Shown: positions 8,555-16,593 of the stretch, piece after piece
How the letters are laid out: every line of letters starts with the position of its first letter
How positions within the stretch are numbered: position 1 is the stretch's first letter
DNA from: Fulvivirga ligni
Lineage (GTDB): Bacteria; Bacteroidota; Bacteroidia; Cytophagales; Cyclobacteriaceae
Assembly: GCF_021389935.1 (NCBI RefSeq)
Contig: NZ_CP089979.1
Coordinates: 5,783,501-5,847,500 of the forward strand
Direction: 5' to 3'
Length of the DNA: 64,000 nt
Position numbers and translations under genes: made by a program
The notes under the pieces: model-generated
Databases searched by the model: none
What the model was told of the DNA's origin: nothing
What the model saw: the letters and a program-made list of their open reading frames with translations, nothing else

Positions 8555-8606
8555 AGTAACCCCAACAGGATGGGTATAATTTTGTTAACCAAAAAGCAGA
8601 TAAATA

Positions 8607-8637
8607 TTGGGAAATATGAAATCTTTAAACATCTTTG
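8607..8637 (+). promoter_or_regulatory. Probable promoter of tRNA-Leu
   Basis: TTG at 8607-8609 is followed after 20 bases by CATCTTTG (8630-8637), one mismatch from the Bacteroidetes TAnnTTTG element. This would start a transcript about 38 bases before the mature tRNA. No other gene in this gap needs a promoter on this strand. Confidence 0.45.
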
Positions 8638-8681
8638 CATCCCAATTCCGAAAGCCGTTTTAGAACAGCTTTTACAAAAAT

Positions 8682-8763
8682 GCCCAGATGGCGGAATTGG
8701 TAGACGCGTTGGTCTCAAACACCAATGTCTTCGGACGTGCCGGTTCGACTCCGGCTCTGGGTA
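8682..8763 (+). tRNA. tRNA-Leu (anticodon CAA)
   Basis: The acceptor stem GCCCAGA (8682-8688) pairs with TCTGGGT (8756-8762), and the discriminator is A. The anticodon stem TTGGT/ACCAA (8709-8713, 8721-8725) holds loop CTCAAAC with U33 and anticodon CAA at 8716-8718, which reads UUG. The long variable arm (8726-8738) and the D-arm GGCGGAATTGGTAGACGC are typical of class II leucine tRNAs. The 3' CCA is not encoded (CTGA follows). A terminator follows 3 bases later, so this is a single-tRNA transcription unit. Confidence 0.97.
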
Positions 8764-8766
8764 CTG

Positions 8767-8800
8767 AAAAGCCTGATAATCTACTGATTGTCAGGCTTTT
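8767..8800 (+). terminator. Rho-independent terminator after tRNA-Leu
   Basis: A 15-base stem (8767-8781 with 8786-8800, one wobble pair) closes a TACT loop and runs into a T-rich tail. It ends the tRNA transcript. Confidence 0.85.
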
Positions 8801-8903
8801 GTGTTTTAAAGGGGGACACTTTAGGGGAAATATTTCAGCAGCTCTTCTGATTTATAATTTCTTTTTTTCGTACTCTTACGAAAAATTTCCATTTATATAA
8901 CAT

Positions 8904-9689
8904 ATGCAAAAAGTCATATTACTCCTGACGGCTCTATTTATTTCGAGCGCATCATTCGGTCAAAAAATTAAAGTTTTAAATTTCGGCACCTTCCACATGG
9001 GGGGCACTACCGATGCTCATAAGGTAGATTTCGACGAAGCGAATAAAAAAAATAAGGAAGAGACCTATAAAATAGCTACTATGCTGGCCGAATTTAAACC
9101 CACAGTAATCTGTGTGGAAGTGGTGCCATCTGAAAGTGAAGGTATTAACAAAGATTATCAGGCGTACTTGAAAGACCCTAAGCATAAAGCTAATTATTTT
9201 GGTGAAATAGCACTCATCGCCTATCCTTTGGGCAAATTAAGCCGTGTTAAAACCATATATGGTATAGATGAACAGACAACAGCTCCATATAATTATAACA
9301 TAGGCAATGAACTACAAAATCAGGTAGATAGCACTACCTCTCAAGAATATTTTGACATGGTAATTAAGGAGTTCTATAGCAGTGATTCCTTGTCAACCCT
9401 TGATAAACTTAGATATTACAATACGCAAGATTTCTGGGATAAGTCTATCAATATTAATGCTGACATGCTAACACACAGCTCTACCCCTGGTCATTTTGAA
9501 GGTGCTGATGAAGCTGCCAAGTTCTACAGAAGAAATTTGAGAATCTACAGTAATCTAAATCAAATACCTCTAACCGAGAAGGACAGGGTATTTATCATTA
9601 TGGGCAATACACACACAGCATTTCTAAATGAATTTCTGAAAAGAAGTCCGAAGTATGAATTAGTTGAGGTCCAGGATTATCTAAAATAA
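8904..9689 (+). CDS. Exported DUF5694 domain protein
   Basis: 261 residues with a cleavable signal peptide (about 1-19, ending SASFGQ). The mature start KIKVLNFGTFHMGGTTDAHK and the segment KPTVICVEVVPS match the DUF5694 family, which is common in Bacteroidota and distantly like TraB/ChaN/PrgY-type proteins, with conserved His and Glu residues (the GTFHMG His and the CVEV Glu). The late segment IIMGNTHTAFLNEFL supplies another conserved His. The enzymatic activity is unproven. It is followed within 6 bases by two lipoprotein genes and is probably cotranscribed with them. Confidence 0.8.
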   Translation: MQKVILLLTALFISSASFGQKIKVLNFGTFHMGGTTDAHKVDFDEANKKNKEETYKIATMLAEFKPTVICVEVVPSESEGINKDYQAYLKDPKHKANYFGEIALIAYPLGKLSRVKTIYGIDEQTTAPYNYNIGNELQNQVDSTTSQEYFDMVIKEFYSSDSLSTLDKLRYYNTQDFWDKSININADMLTHSSTPGHFEGADEAAKFYRRNLRIYSNLNQIPLTEKDRVFIIMGNTHTAFLNEFLKRSPKYELVEVQDYLK

Positions 9690-9695
9690 GACAGC

Positions 9696-10223
9696 GTGAG
9701 ACCTTTCTTACTTACGTTTACCTGTTATTTGCTTTGTTCATGCGGTACAGGTTTAAAAGTAAAAAAAGAGAAACTACAACCCATTCAGGGCCAATTTTCC
9801 CTCACCTTAGTTAACCAGGCCAATAAAACCAGTAAGTCAAAAGATGGGCCAATTGAAGGCCCATCCTTTTTAAAATTCTTTGGTTTACCCAATAGCCCTT
9901 GCGACTCAGTGAAATTGACTCTTGATAATAATCAGCAACTCACCATCAGCTATCAGGATAGCACCGTAATCAGGACACTATCATATAACACCAAACTCCG
10001 GAAAGGCTACCTTGAAATCTCCAGCGTAGATAAAAAAATTAATATTCCACCACTACTACCCATCTTCTATAGTCGTGTGAAAACTGACAGAAAAAGGATA
10101 GGGATAACCACCCAGCATGAACTTGTTTTAGATCATAAATGGGAGGACTTTGGAAGCATTTTATTTCTATTAGGTGGCGCAGGAGGCAGAACTCAGTACT
10201 TTTTCCCATACAACGACCATTAA
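9696..10223 (+). CDS. Predicted lipoprotein, unknown function
   Basis: 175 residues from a GTG start; no ATG exists upstream or near. A hydrophobic leader ends in a lipobox-like LLCSC at about residues 12-16, so the protein is probably lipid-anchored. No known domain is recognised; the body is beta-rich (FSLTLVNQANK, QLTISYQDSTVI). It sits 6 bases behind the DUF5694 gene and 14 bases before a second lipoprotein gene. Confidence 0.65.
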   Translation: MRPFLLTFTCYLLCSCGTGLKVKKEKLQPIQGQFSLTLVNQANKTSKSKDGPIEGPSFLKFFGLPNSPCDSVKLTLDNNQQLTISYQDSTVIRTLSYNTKLRKGYLEISSVDKKINIPPLLPIFYSRVKTDRKRIGITTQHELVLDHKWEDFGSILFLLGGAGGRTQYFFPYNDH

Positions 10224-10237
10224 CACCCTAATCTCAT

Positions 10238-11140
10238 ATGAAACAGTTTTCACTATTCATTTTAGCCTTAGTCCTCCTTCAGTCATGTACACCTTCAGAA
10301 AAGGTACAACCTCAGGTGCTGGAAGAAAATGCCTACTTCGATCTAAAAAAAGCTGATTTCAATGAGAATGTGCCCAAGCTATATTCTAAAAATATTGAAT
10401 TTGATGATGTTAAATATGACAGTGCCAGAGACGGTGCTTACACGGACGACACCCTCCGATATAAGATTGTTAATCAATTTTTGAATGAAAATAAATTAAC
10501 TATACCCGAGAAGCATTTCGGCTTTCTTTACAAAAGTCCTGAGATGGATAGCATGGCCTTTTTTAATGACATTTACTTCAAGAAGATAAATATTCTAACA
10601 GATACAGCGAAAAAACCCATAGCATATTACGCTGAAGCTAAGCTGAAAAAGAAAAAGCAGCAACGAGCATTTATCGATTCACTGAAATCTGAATATGGCA
10701 AACCCATACACTCATTCTGGATAAGCAGTGAATTTAATCTTTGTGTCTATGAATGGCGATTAAAGGACCGCACCATTCAGGTTGAAACTTCTTATGGAAG
10801 AAGTTATGAGACCGATTTCGACTCTAAATCCATGGTGCAAAACGATTATTTTTTGATAGACATGGTCATCATGCGAAACAGCCAAAGGAAAAATATCCAG
10901 CAAGCCCACTACTTTGTACTGCCTGAAAAAGTCTTATTCTATGGTGAATATTATAAACCGAAAGATCTAAAACTAGACTCGGCTGTTTACTTTAATGATG
11001 ACTTCCTTCTCTATTCTACCGATGAAAAAATCTTATCAGAAGAGGACAATCTTCATAGCATAACACGATCTGAAGATTATGAGTATGATGACTCGGAAGA
11101 TGCTGATAACTCTGAGGAGATTGAAGATGCTGTAATGTAA
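10238..11140 (+). CDS. Predicted lipoprotein, unknown function
   Basis: 300 residues with an SPII signal (ALVLLQSC, cysteine at residue 16). No named domain is recognised. The C-terminal 35 residues are strongly acidic (repeated D/E with YEYDDSEDADNSEE), which suggests a flexible or metal-binding tail. It is the last gene of the DUF5694 cluster and is followed by a terminator. It is probably surface- or periplasm-exposed. Confidence 0.7.
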   Translation: MKQFSLFILALVLLQSCTPSEKVQPQVLEENAYFDLKKADFNENVPKLYSKNIEFDDVKYDSARDGAYTDDTLRYKIVNQFLNENKLTIPEKHFGFLYKSPEMDSMAFFNDIYFKKINILTDTAKKPIAYYAEAKLKKKKQQRAFIDSLKSEYGKPIHSFWISSEFNLCVYEWRLKDRTIQVETSYGRSYETDFDSKSMVQNDYFLIDMVIMRNSQRKNIQQAHYFVLPEKVLFYGEYYKPKDLKLDSAVYFNDDFLLYSTDEKILSEEDNLHSITRSEDYEYDDSEDADNSEEIEDAVM

Positions 11141-11151
11141 GAAGGTATTTG

Positions 11152-11194
11152 AAGAGCATATTATAACATCAAAAGACTATTATAATATGCTCTT
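11152..11194. terminator. Rho-independent terminator between convergent genes
   Basis: A perfect 15-base inverted repeat (11152-11166 with 11180-11194) with a 13-base loop and a following TTTT. It stands between the plus-strand lipoprotein gene and the minus-strand oxidoreductase gene and could serve both. Confidence 0.7.
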
Positions 11195-11204
11195 TTATAA
11201 ATGA

Positions 11205-12398
11205 TTAGACTTTTAACTCCGGATAATCCCCCCAATGCTTCACCTCCTCATCCCATACTGCATCTAATGCAATGGCCACACACTTTGCAGTAGTACCGCC
11301 AGTGATTACATTAGACTCGGGCTGTTTTTCATTATGAATGGAATCTCTAAAATCTACGAGTGCCTGCCTGGTGGGATCATCTCCATTGGCTTTGATGGGA
11401 ACGCTTTCACCTTGCTCCCAGGCTTTTAAGGTGGCTCCTGAAACTCCATCTACTAAACCCAGCTCTTGGGGATTTCTTGATTCCAGATAGATTTTTCCGG
11501 TGGTGTAATTCAATAACATGGTGCCTTTGCTGCCCAGTACTTTGATTTGATAATCTTCAAAGCCGTTGGTAGTAGTGCAAGAGAAGTTAGCATCAAGGCC
11601 GTTGGCATATTCCATGGAGAGGTGAATGTTATCATAAGTCTCCCGGCCGTCATTCCAGTGATCTATACCTCCGAAACCAACTATCTTAGCCGGCAAAGAA
11701 CCTGAAGTCCAGTTGACGAAGTCTATTTGATGAGACATTAATTCTGCGATCAAACCACCAGAGTATTCCTTATACATCCTCCAGTTGATCAGTCGCTCCC
11801 ATTTTGGATCGGGCACCTGCCTGCGCCAATCGCCATTACGGTTCCACTGGCAGCGATAGGCTGTAATATCACCAATATAACCAGACCTGATGATCTCACG
11901 CGCTTTGCGATAAAGCTCGGAGCTATGATACTGATGCCCCGTCTGGAAGATCAATTTTGGGTTAGCCTGTGCTTTAGTGATAGTTTTCTGAATCATATCA
12001 ATGCCTCGCATCATGGTTTTCTCACAATACACATGCTTGCCGGCATCCAGGGCATCGTAGGCCATATTCCCATGTAAGGCGAAGGGTGTGGAGATGATCA
12101 CTGCCTCCACATTTTTATCGTTCAATAATGCCTTATAATCAGTATAACTCCTGGCCTTTGGAGCCAGCGCTAGACCTTCCTTCAGTCGGAAAGGAATGAC
12201 ATCACAGCAGGCGACAATCTCCATCCCATCAATACTATTGACCAGACTTTGTAGCCCCTGCCCTCTCGATCCTGTTCCTATAATACCTATTTTCAGTGGC
12301 TTAGCGGCCGCCCTAAATGACGACAAGCCAAGACTTAACCCGCCTAATGCCAAACCACTGCCTATTACAAATTTTCTTCTATTGATTTTACTATTCAT
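11205..12398 (-). CDS. Gfo/Idh/MocA-family oxidoreductase with Tat signal
   Basis: 397 residues from the ATG at 12398 (a GTG one codon upstream is less likely). A twin-arginine signal (NRRKFVIGSGLALGG) directs folded export with bound cofactor. The NAD(P)-binding loop is GIIGTGSRGQG near 38-48; HVYCEKTMMRG occupies the place of the family EKP motif. The C-terminal half is the alpha/beta substrate domain. It is the last gene of a three-gene operon with a second oxidoreductase and a DUF1080 protein. In such operons these enzymes are thought to act on glycosides at C3; the substrate here is unknown. Confidence 0.9.
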   Translation of the reverse strand: MNSKINRRKFVIGSGLALGGLSLGLSSFRAAAKPLKIGIIGTGSRGQGLQSLVNSIDGMEIVACCDVIPFRLKEGLALAPKARSYTDYKALLNDKNVEAVIISTPFALHGNMAYDALDAGKHVYCEKTMMRGIDMIQKTITKAQANPKLIFQTGHQYHSSELYRKAREIIRSGYIGDITAYRCQWNRNGDWRRQVPDPKWERLINWRMYKEYSGGLIAELMSHQIDFVNWTSGSLPAKIVGFGGIDHWNDGRETYDNIHLSMEYANGLDANFSCTTTNGFEDYQIKVLGSKGTMLLNYTTGKIYLESRNPQELGLVDGVSGATLKAWEQGESVPIKANGDDPTRQALVDFRDSIHNEKQPESNVITGGTTAKCVAIALDAVWDEEVKHWGDYPELKV

Positions 12399-12411
12399 CA
12401 CAATCCTTTTC

Positions 12412-13722
12412 TTAAACCTTTGGCTCCCATCCTGGCTCGTAAGTTCTGCCCCACATCTGCATGGCCTCCTTCAATTTACCTTTCCCATCAAGGTGAATCA
12501 CCTTGCCCAGCTTCTGAGACATATTCCCCAAGTGACAAAGCATATTACTCTTAGCTCCATCTTCAATAGGAGAATTGAGCGTTTCACCTTTTCTTATTCC
12601 ATTCAAAAAGTTAGTCATGTGATAAACATCCAGGGCACCGGCACCTACAGTATTGGTGGTAGCACTGGTCTTCTCTTCCTTCATTACTTTCATTTCTTTA
12701 CCATCATTGGAATAAAGAGTAGAACCGTTTCTGGTGAGAATAGCATAACCGTCTTTACCATAAATGGCCGCACCTCTATCCAAACCGTACAATTTGGATG
12801 GGTTGCAACTTTTCCCTTCCCATGAGATCATCTTATCTTCTCCAAATTCAAAATTGGCTATCTGAGTATCATAAAACTGCCAGTCGTCATGAAAATGGTA
12901 GCGACCACCTGATGACGAGGCCTTTGTGGGATATTCTACGCCCAATGCCCAGCGGCAGATATCCAGCTCATGGGTTCCGTTATTATTGATTTCACCTGTA
13001 CCCCAGTTCCAGTTCCAATGCCAATTGTAATGCACCCAGATATCTTCAAAATCCTGCCTTGGAGCTGGTCCTTGCCATAATTCCCAGTTGAGCCAATCAG
13101 GAGTAGGCACTTTTTTAGCTTTTCCGATAGGACCACGAGCATTAGCATACCAGGCCTTACCATAATATACATCGCCAATGGCGCCACTATGAATATCTGA
13201 AATGCACTCAATGGAGGTAGGTGCGCTTCGTTGCTGGTTTCCCATCTGCACCAGGTGCTTATATTTCTTCTGCGCCTCCACGATCAGCTCACCTTCCCTG
13301 CAGTCATAACCACATGGCTTTTCTACATACACATTTTTGCCTGCCTCAAGCGCCATAATGGCCATAGGAGCATGCTGATGATCAGGGGTAGCAATGGCTA
13401 CAGCATCAATATCTTTGTTCTTGATCATTTCGCGGAAATCCTCTATTTCTTTAGGCTTATCCTTGGAGCCTACACTGGCAAGAACTCCTTTGTAATCAGC
13501 AAATTGACGCTTATCTACATCACAAATATATCTGATGGCTGTATTGGGAGAATCTGAAATGGCAACGCCGAGCGCTTTCCCTCTACCATGCAACCCTGCC
13601 ACGCCAAAATTGATTCGGTCATTGGCACCTATTATTCTATTATAACTAGACGCGGAAAATGCCAGTGAGAGCCCAGCTGTTCCTAATGCGCTTTTTTTGA
13701 TAAATGTTCTTCTGGACTCCAT
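12412..13722 (-). CDS. Gfo/Idh/MocA-family oxidoreductase with Tat signal
   Basis: 436 residues. The signal ESRRTFIKKSALGTAGLSL contains the twin arginines. The Rossmann loop is FGVAGLHGRGKALG (about 38-51), and NVYVEKPCGYD carries the canonical EKP lysine. A tryptophan- and histidine-rich stretch (WVHYNWHWNWNWGTGE) is typical of the periplasmic Bacteroidota and Planctomycetes subfamily. It lies 2 bases behind the DUF1080 gene and 13 bases ahead of the second oxidoreductase, so the three are probably one transcript. The substrate is inferred to be a sugar or glycoside. Confidence 0.92.
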   Translation of the reverse strand: MESRRTFIKKSALGTAGLSLAFSASSYNRIIGANDRINFGVAGLHGRGKALGVAISDSPNTAIRYICDVDKRQFADYKGVLASVGSKDKPKEIEDFREMIKNKDIDAVAIATPDHQHAPMAIMALEAGKNVYVEKPCGYDCREGELIVEAQKKYKHLVQMGNQQRSAPTSIECISDIHSGAIGDVYYGKAWYANARGPIGKAKKVPTPDWLNWELWQGPAPRQDFEDIWVHYNWHWNWNWGTGEINNNGTHELDICRWALGVEYPTKASSSGGRYHFHDDWQFYDTQIANFEFGEDKMISWEGKSCNPSKLYGLDRGAAIYGKDGYAILTRNGSTLYSNDGKEMKVMKEEKTSATTNTVGAGALDVYHMTNFLNGIRKGETLNSPIEDGAKSNMLCHLGNMSQKLGKVIHLDGKGKLKEAMQMWGRTYEPGWEPKV

Positions 13723-13724
13723 AA

Positions 13725-15077
13725 TTATAATTCTCTGATTTTAATACTTCTGAAACTTACTCTATTGCCATGATCCTGCAGCAGAATGCTACCTTCAGGC
13801 CATTTCCCGAAGTTATCCCACTTTTGATATTTGCTGTAGTTTACCAGCGCCTGGAACATTTGAGAGAACCTGTCATATTCCACTACTTTTTCATTGTTCA
13901 GCCAGTGCTCTACTTTACCGTTTCTAGAGACAATACGAGCCTTATTCCATTGGCCTACTCCTTTAAATTGTTTCCCTCTACCGGGTGTAGTAAGGTTATC
14001 TGCAGCGATGAGATCATACAGGGAACCAACAGTTCTGTTTCCCATAACTCCAAGCTTAGCATCTGGATGTTTTTCATCATCGAGTACTTGAAACTCACAG
14101 CCAATGGCAGAACCTGCGCCTTTATTTAAGGCCGGATCTACAAAATATTTAATGCCGCTGTTGGCTCCTTCTGTTATCTTAAACTCTACCTCCAGTTCAA
14201 AATCACCATATTTCTTTTTGGTGACAATATCTCCACCTCCGGTAGATTCACCACCGTCTGAGGCCAAGACAGTAAGCTCACCATTTTCCATTTGCCATCC
14301 TTTTTCAGGAAACTCATCCAGTTTGGCACCTCTCCAACCAGAAGTAGTTTTACCATCCCACAGCAAATACCAGCCATGAGATTTTTCCCAGTCTGTAAGT
14401 TGATTTTTTAGATAACTGATCTGTGGTACCGTGGGGTCTGCATCCCATACATGGTCTGCCACATCCGTGGTTAAGATTTTGATATTCTTCCATTTCACCA
14501 GAAAGCCTTTTTCAGCTTCACCTATGCTATGCACCTGCAAGCCGATGTGGCCTTCCGAATCAACATCATCGATAAGGTAGCTGCACATTTTGCCATTGAT
14601 GTAGGTTCTTATTTCATTATCAAGACATTCAATGCGTATTTTATTCCAGGCTGCAAGTACGAAAGCATCCTGAGCCTGCTGATTCATACTTAAAGGATAA
14701 AGCCAGCCTCTCCGCTGCTCGTCATAAATTCCTCCTGAGAAATTACGAGCACTTGGATCGATCTCGAATTGGTAGCCATAAGTAACATCATTGTCTTTTA
14801 GATGGCTTCTTATCTGAATTCCTGAATTAAGATGGTTTGGAAGAAGTACCTCCAGCTCTAAGATGAAATCGGAATAGGTTTCTTTAGTAAATAGGAAAGT
14901 ATTGGGCGAGTTGGTAACGGCAGTTCCCGTAATCACACCATCCTCTAAAGCATAGGTGGCATTACCGCCATGTTTTTCCCAGTTTTTTAGGTTTTTGCCG
15001 TCAGACAGTGATTGCCAATTTTGACAGAACGCACCATAGGCGATCAGTTGACAGAGCAACAGTAGTTTAAGTTTCAT
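13725..15077 (-). CDS. Exported protein with two DUF1080 (3-keto-glycoside hydrolase-like) domains
   Basis: 450 residues with a signal peptide (about 1-18). Two tandem DUF1080 (PF06439) concanavalin-like domains are visible. The first (about 20-200) starts NWQSLSDGKNLKNWEKHG; the second (about 230-450) starts YLLWDGKTTSGWRGAK. Family members with the same LfDGKtl-W start have been described as hydrolases of 3-keto-glycosides. It is the first gene of the operon with two exported Gfo/Idh/MocA enzymes, which could provide the 3-keto substrate. Activity and substrate are inferred. Confidence 0.88.
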   Translation of the reverse strand: MKLKLLLLCQLIAYGAFCQNWQSLSDGKNLKNWEKHGGNATYALEDGVITGTAVTNSPNTFLFTKETYSDFILELEVLLPNHLNSGIQIRSHLKDNDVTYGYQFEIDPSARNFSGGIYDEQRRGWLYPLSMNQQAQDAFVLAAWNKIRIECLDNEIRTYINGKMCSYLIDDVDSEGHIGLQVHSIGEAEKGFLVKWKNIKILTTDVADHVWDADPTVPQISYLKNQLTDWEKSHGWYLLWDGKTTSGWRGAKLDEFPEKGWQMENGELTVLASDGGESTGGGDIVTKKKYGDFELEVEFKITEGANSGIKYFVDPALNKGAGSAIGCEFQVLDDEKHPDAKLGVMGNRTVGSLYDLIAADNLTTPGRGKQFKGVGQWNKARIVSRNGKVEHWLNNEKVVEYDRFSQMFQALVNYSKYQKWDNFGKWPEGSILLQDHGNRVSFRSIKIREL

Positions 15078-15215
15078 AGATTGATTAGCGTTTTTAATGA
15101 GACTCTTAATTTAGATAAAATATGTCTCAATTGCTTAACCAATCAGAAATAATCGTACATAATACGGTTAACTATAGTACAAACTGAAAACTGATCCCCG
15201 AAATACGTCTTTTAG

Positions 15216-16121
15216 TTATTCCTTATTTTCAGCCTTAGCTTCAATCATCGCGACCTGCTCTAACGCATTCTCATTTTTCGGTTCTAATTCCAACACCTTC
15301 TTATAATAAGTTAATGCCTTATCTTCATACCCCATCTTAAGCAAAACCTCCGCGTAGCTATCATAAACATTTGGGTTATGCTTGTACAAATAAGTATTTA
15401 GCATGAACACGAAAGAGGCTCTATCCAGATCTGAATCCATATATACATATCCAAGAGTATTCAGTTCGTTTACTTTACCCACCAAATGATATATTTCATA
15501 GAAGTGATCATTGATGTGAGCATTAATAGAATCCATAGATTGCGTATTCAATAAATTCATGATGTATGTGGCGGCTCTGTAATTTGGCTGTGAAGGGTAT
15601 CCCAAAGCAATCTGCGCCACATCCGTTACCATATCAGTAGCAGGACTCTCTACAATTCGGCCAATTTCTTTTCCATCTCTTTTAAATAAGAATACTGGCA
15701 CCCGGTGTATATCCAAGCCCTTCTCTTCTCCATTAGGTCCTTGCTTATATTTGCCCTCAATATCAGAATCATATAAAGCTGTAAAGGTGAGCTGACTACG
15801 TTTGAGCCCAAGCTCATCCCATAGTTTCACAAATTTGGGCAACCAGTTTCTACTATCTCCGCACCAGGTTCCCATGAATATATCTACGTTCACCTTTTGC
15901 AGATTCTTTTTCCAGCTAGTATCCTTCAGGGCAGGATCGAATTCATTGTAATTAGAGACATACCATTTATTGTAAGTGGTGTCGTTTTCGAGATCTGAAA
16001 TTTCAAATCGACCGCACAGGTGTTTTTCGCCTTCGTCATTTTTATAAGTACAGGTTTGCGCTGTGACTTGCTGAATTGATATAAAAAGAACAATGCAGAA
16101 TAAGGTGATTTTTGATGTCAT
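15216..16121 (-). CDS. Exported thioredoxin-like protein with a C-terminal TPR
   Basis: 301 residues with a signal peptide (about 1-21, ending VTAQ). A thioredoxin-fold segment has VDIFMGTWCGDSRNW at about 79-93. The active site is C-G-D-S (C87, S90) instead of CxxC, so a simple disulfide exchange is unlikely. The cis-proline loop HRVPVFLF follows. Near the C-terminus one TPR-like unit (ALTYYKKVLELEPKNENAL) is visible. Role unknown; it could be a periplasmic redox sensor or chaperone. It stands alone on the minus strand. Confidence 0.8.
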   Translation of the reverse strand: MTSKITLFCIVLFISIQQVTAQTCTYKNDEGEKHLCGRFEISDLENDTTYNKWYVSNYNEFDPALKDTSWKKNLQKVNVDIFMGTWCGDSRNWLPKFVKLWDELGLKRSQLTFTALYDSDIEGKYKQGPNGEEKGLDIHRVPVFLFKRDGKEIGRIVESPATDMVTDVAQIALGYPSQPNYRAATYIMNLLNTQSMDSINAHINDHFYEIYHLVGKVNELNTLGYVYMDSDLDRASFVFMLNTYLYKHNPNVYDSYAEVLLKMGYEDKALTYYKKVLELEPKNENALEQVAMIEAKAENKE

Positions 16122-16351
16122 GTAATTAAGGTATAGATGATTAACTGCCTCAATATGACTTCAATTCATTAAAAAACTATTACTTTTTATGAGATTAACA
16201 CATTATTAACACCTTTGCCTGGTATTTAAAGAATGATGCTTTGAAAATATGTCAATTATGTAGCCTCTCAAACAATCATTTTAACAACATTTCAATAAAT
16301 CAATTGAAATTTTAAAAACCATTTAAATATTCAATCAAATCATTGATAAAA

Positions 16352-16382
16352 TTTGACAATATAGGCCGTTTAGTTAACTTTG
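16352..16382 (+). promoter_or_regulatory. Bacteroidetes-type promoter of the tRNA-like RNA
   Basis: TTTG at 16352-16355 is followed after 19 bases by TAACTTTG at 16375-16382, a full match to TTTG-N19-TAnnTTTG. A transcript would start near 16389, about 20 bases before the tRNA-like cloverleaf. No open reading frame lies downstream on this strand before the terminator at 16547. Confidence 0.75.
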
Positions 16383-16410
16383 AAATATCAATTAACGAAT
16401 TGATCTACAC

Positions 16411-16542
16411 TGTAGGGTGATGAAACAGGCAGACATGCCCTCCGGTCTCGAGGGTGGGGGTCACGGGATAAATTCTTTTAGAGTATCCAATAACACTATA
16501 AGTACTAACCGCTCCGTGGAGGTTCGAATCCTCCCTCTACAG
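16411..16542 (+). ncRNA. tRNA-like RNA with oversized central region, unknown function
   Basis: The ends fold like a tRNA. TGTAGGG (16411-16417) pairs with CTCTACA (16535-16541), extendable by one C-G pair. T8 and G9 precede a 3-bp D-stem ATG/CAT (16420-16422, 16434-16436) whose loop AAACAGGCAGA keeps A14, G18, G19 and A21. The T-arm GGAGG-TTCGAAT-CCTCC (16518-16534) is perfect. The D-arm aligns with leucine tRNAs. Between the D-arm and T-arm lie 81 bases instead of about 32. They hold hairpin CCCTC/GAGGG (16438-16442, 16450-16454), whose 7-base loop CGGTCTC has G at position 33, and hairpin GGATA/TATCC (16466-16470, 16484-16488). A dedicated promoter and terminator flank it. It could be a divergent tRNA, a tRNA-derived regulator or a decayed tRNA. 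Confidence 0.65.
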
Positions 16543-16546
16543 CAAC

Positions 16547-16577
16547 AAAAAAGGCAGCTCAATGAGCTGCCTTTTTT
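16547..16577. terminator. Strong rho-independent terminator after the tRNA-like RNA
   Basis: A perfect 14-base stem (16547-16560 with 16564-16577) with an AAT loop, followed by a T tract. It starts 5 bases after the tRNA-like acceptor stem. A-richness on its other side means it can also end the convergent lipoprotein gene at 16594. Confidence 0.9.
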
Positions 16578-16593
16578 TATGGCGTCGATTTAG

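Noticed and set aside
8570..8900. Two open frames crossing the tRNA-Leu gene
   Set aside because: They overlap an unambiguous tRNA and its terminator and have no coding signature.
12196..12825. A 209-codon plus-strand open frame
   Set aside because: It is antisense to two clear Gfo/Idh/MocA genes that have signal peptides and conserved motifs; no protein features are seen in the antisense product.
16411..16542. A selenocysteine tRNA or a standard tRNA gene
   Set aside because: The D-arm is Leu-like, no UCA anticodon or U33 is found, and no selenoprotein machinery is in the window; reported instead as a tRNA-like RNA of unknown role.
16411..16542. Group I intron within a tRNA anticodon loop
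   Set aside because: The extra sequence is only about 50 bases, far too short for a group I core, and no core elements are visible. An alternative pairing CCGGT/ACCG would need 4 unexplained bases after the D-arm.
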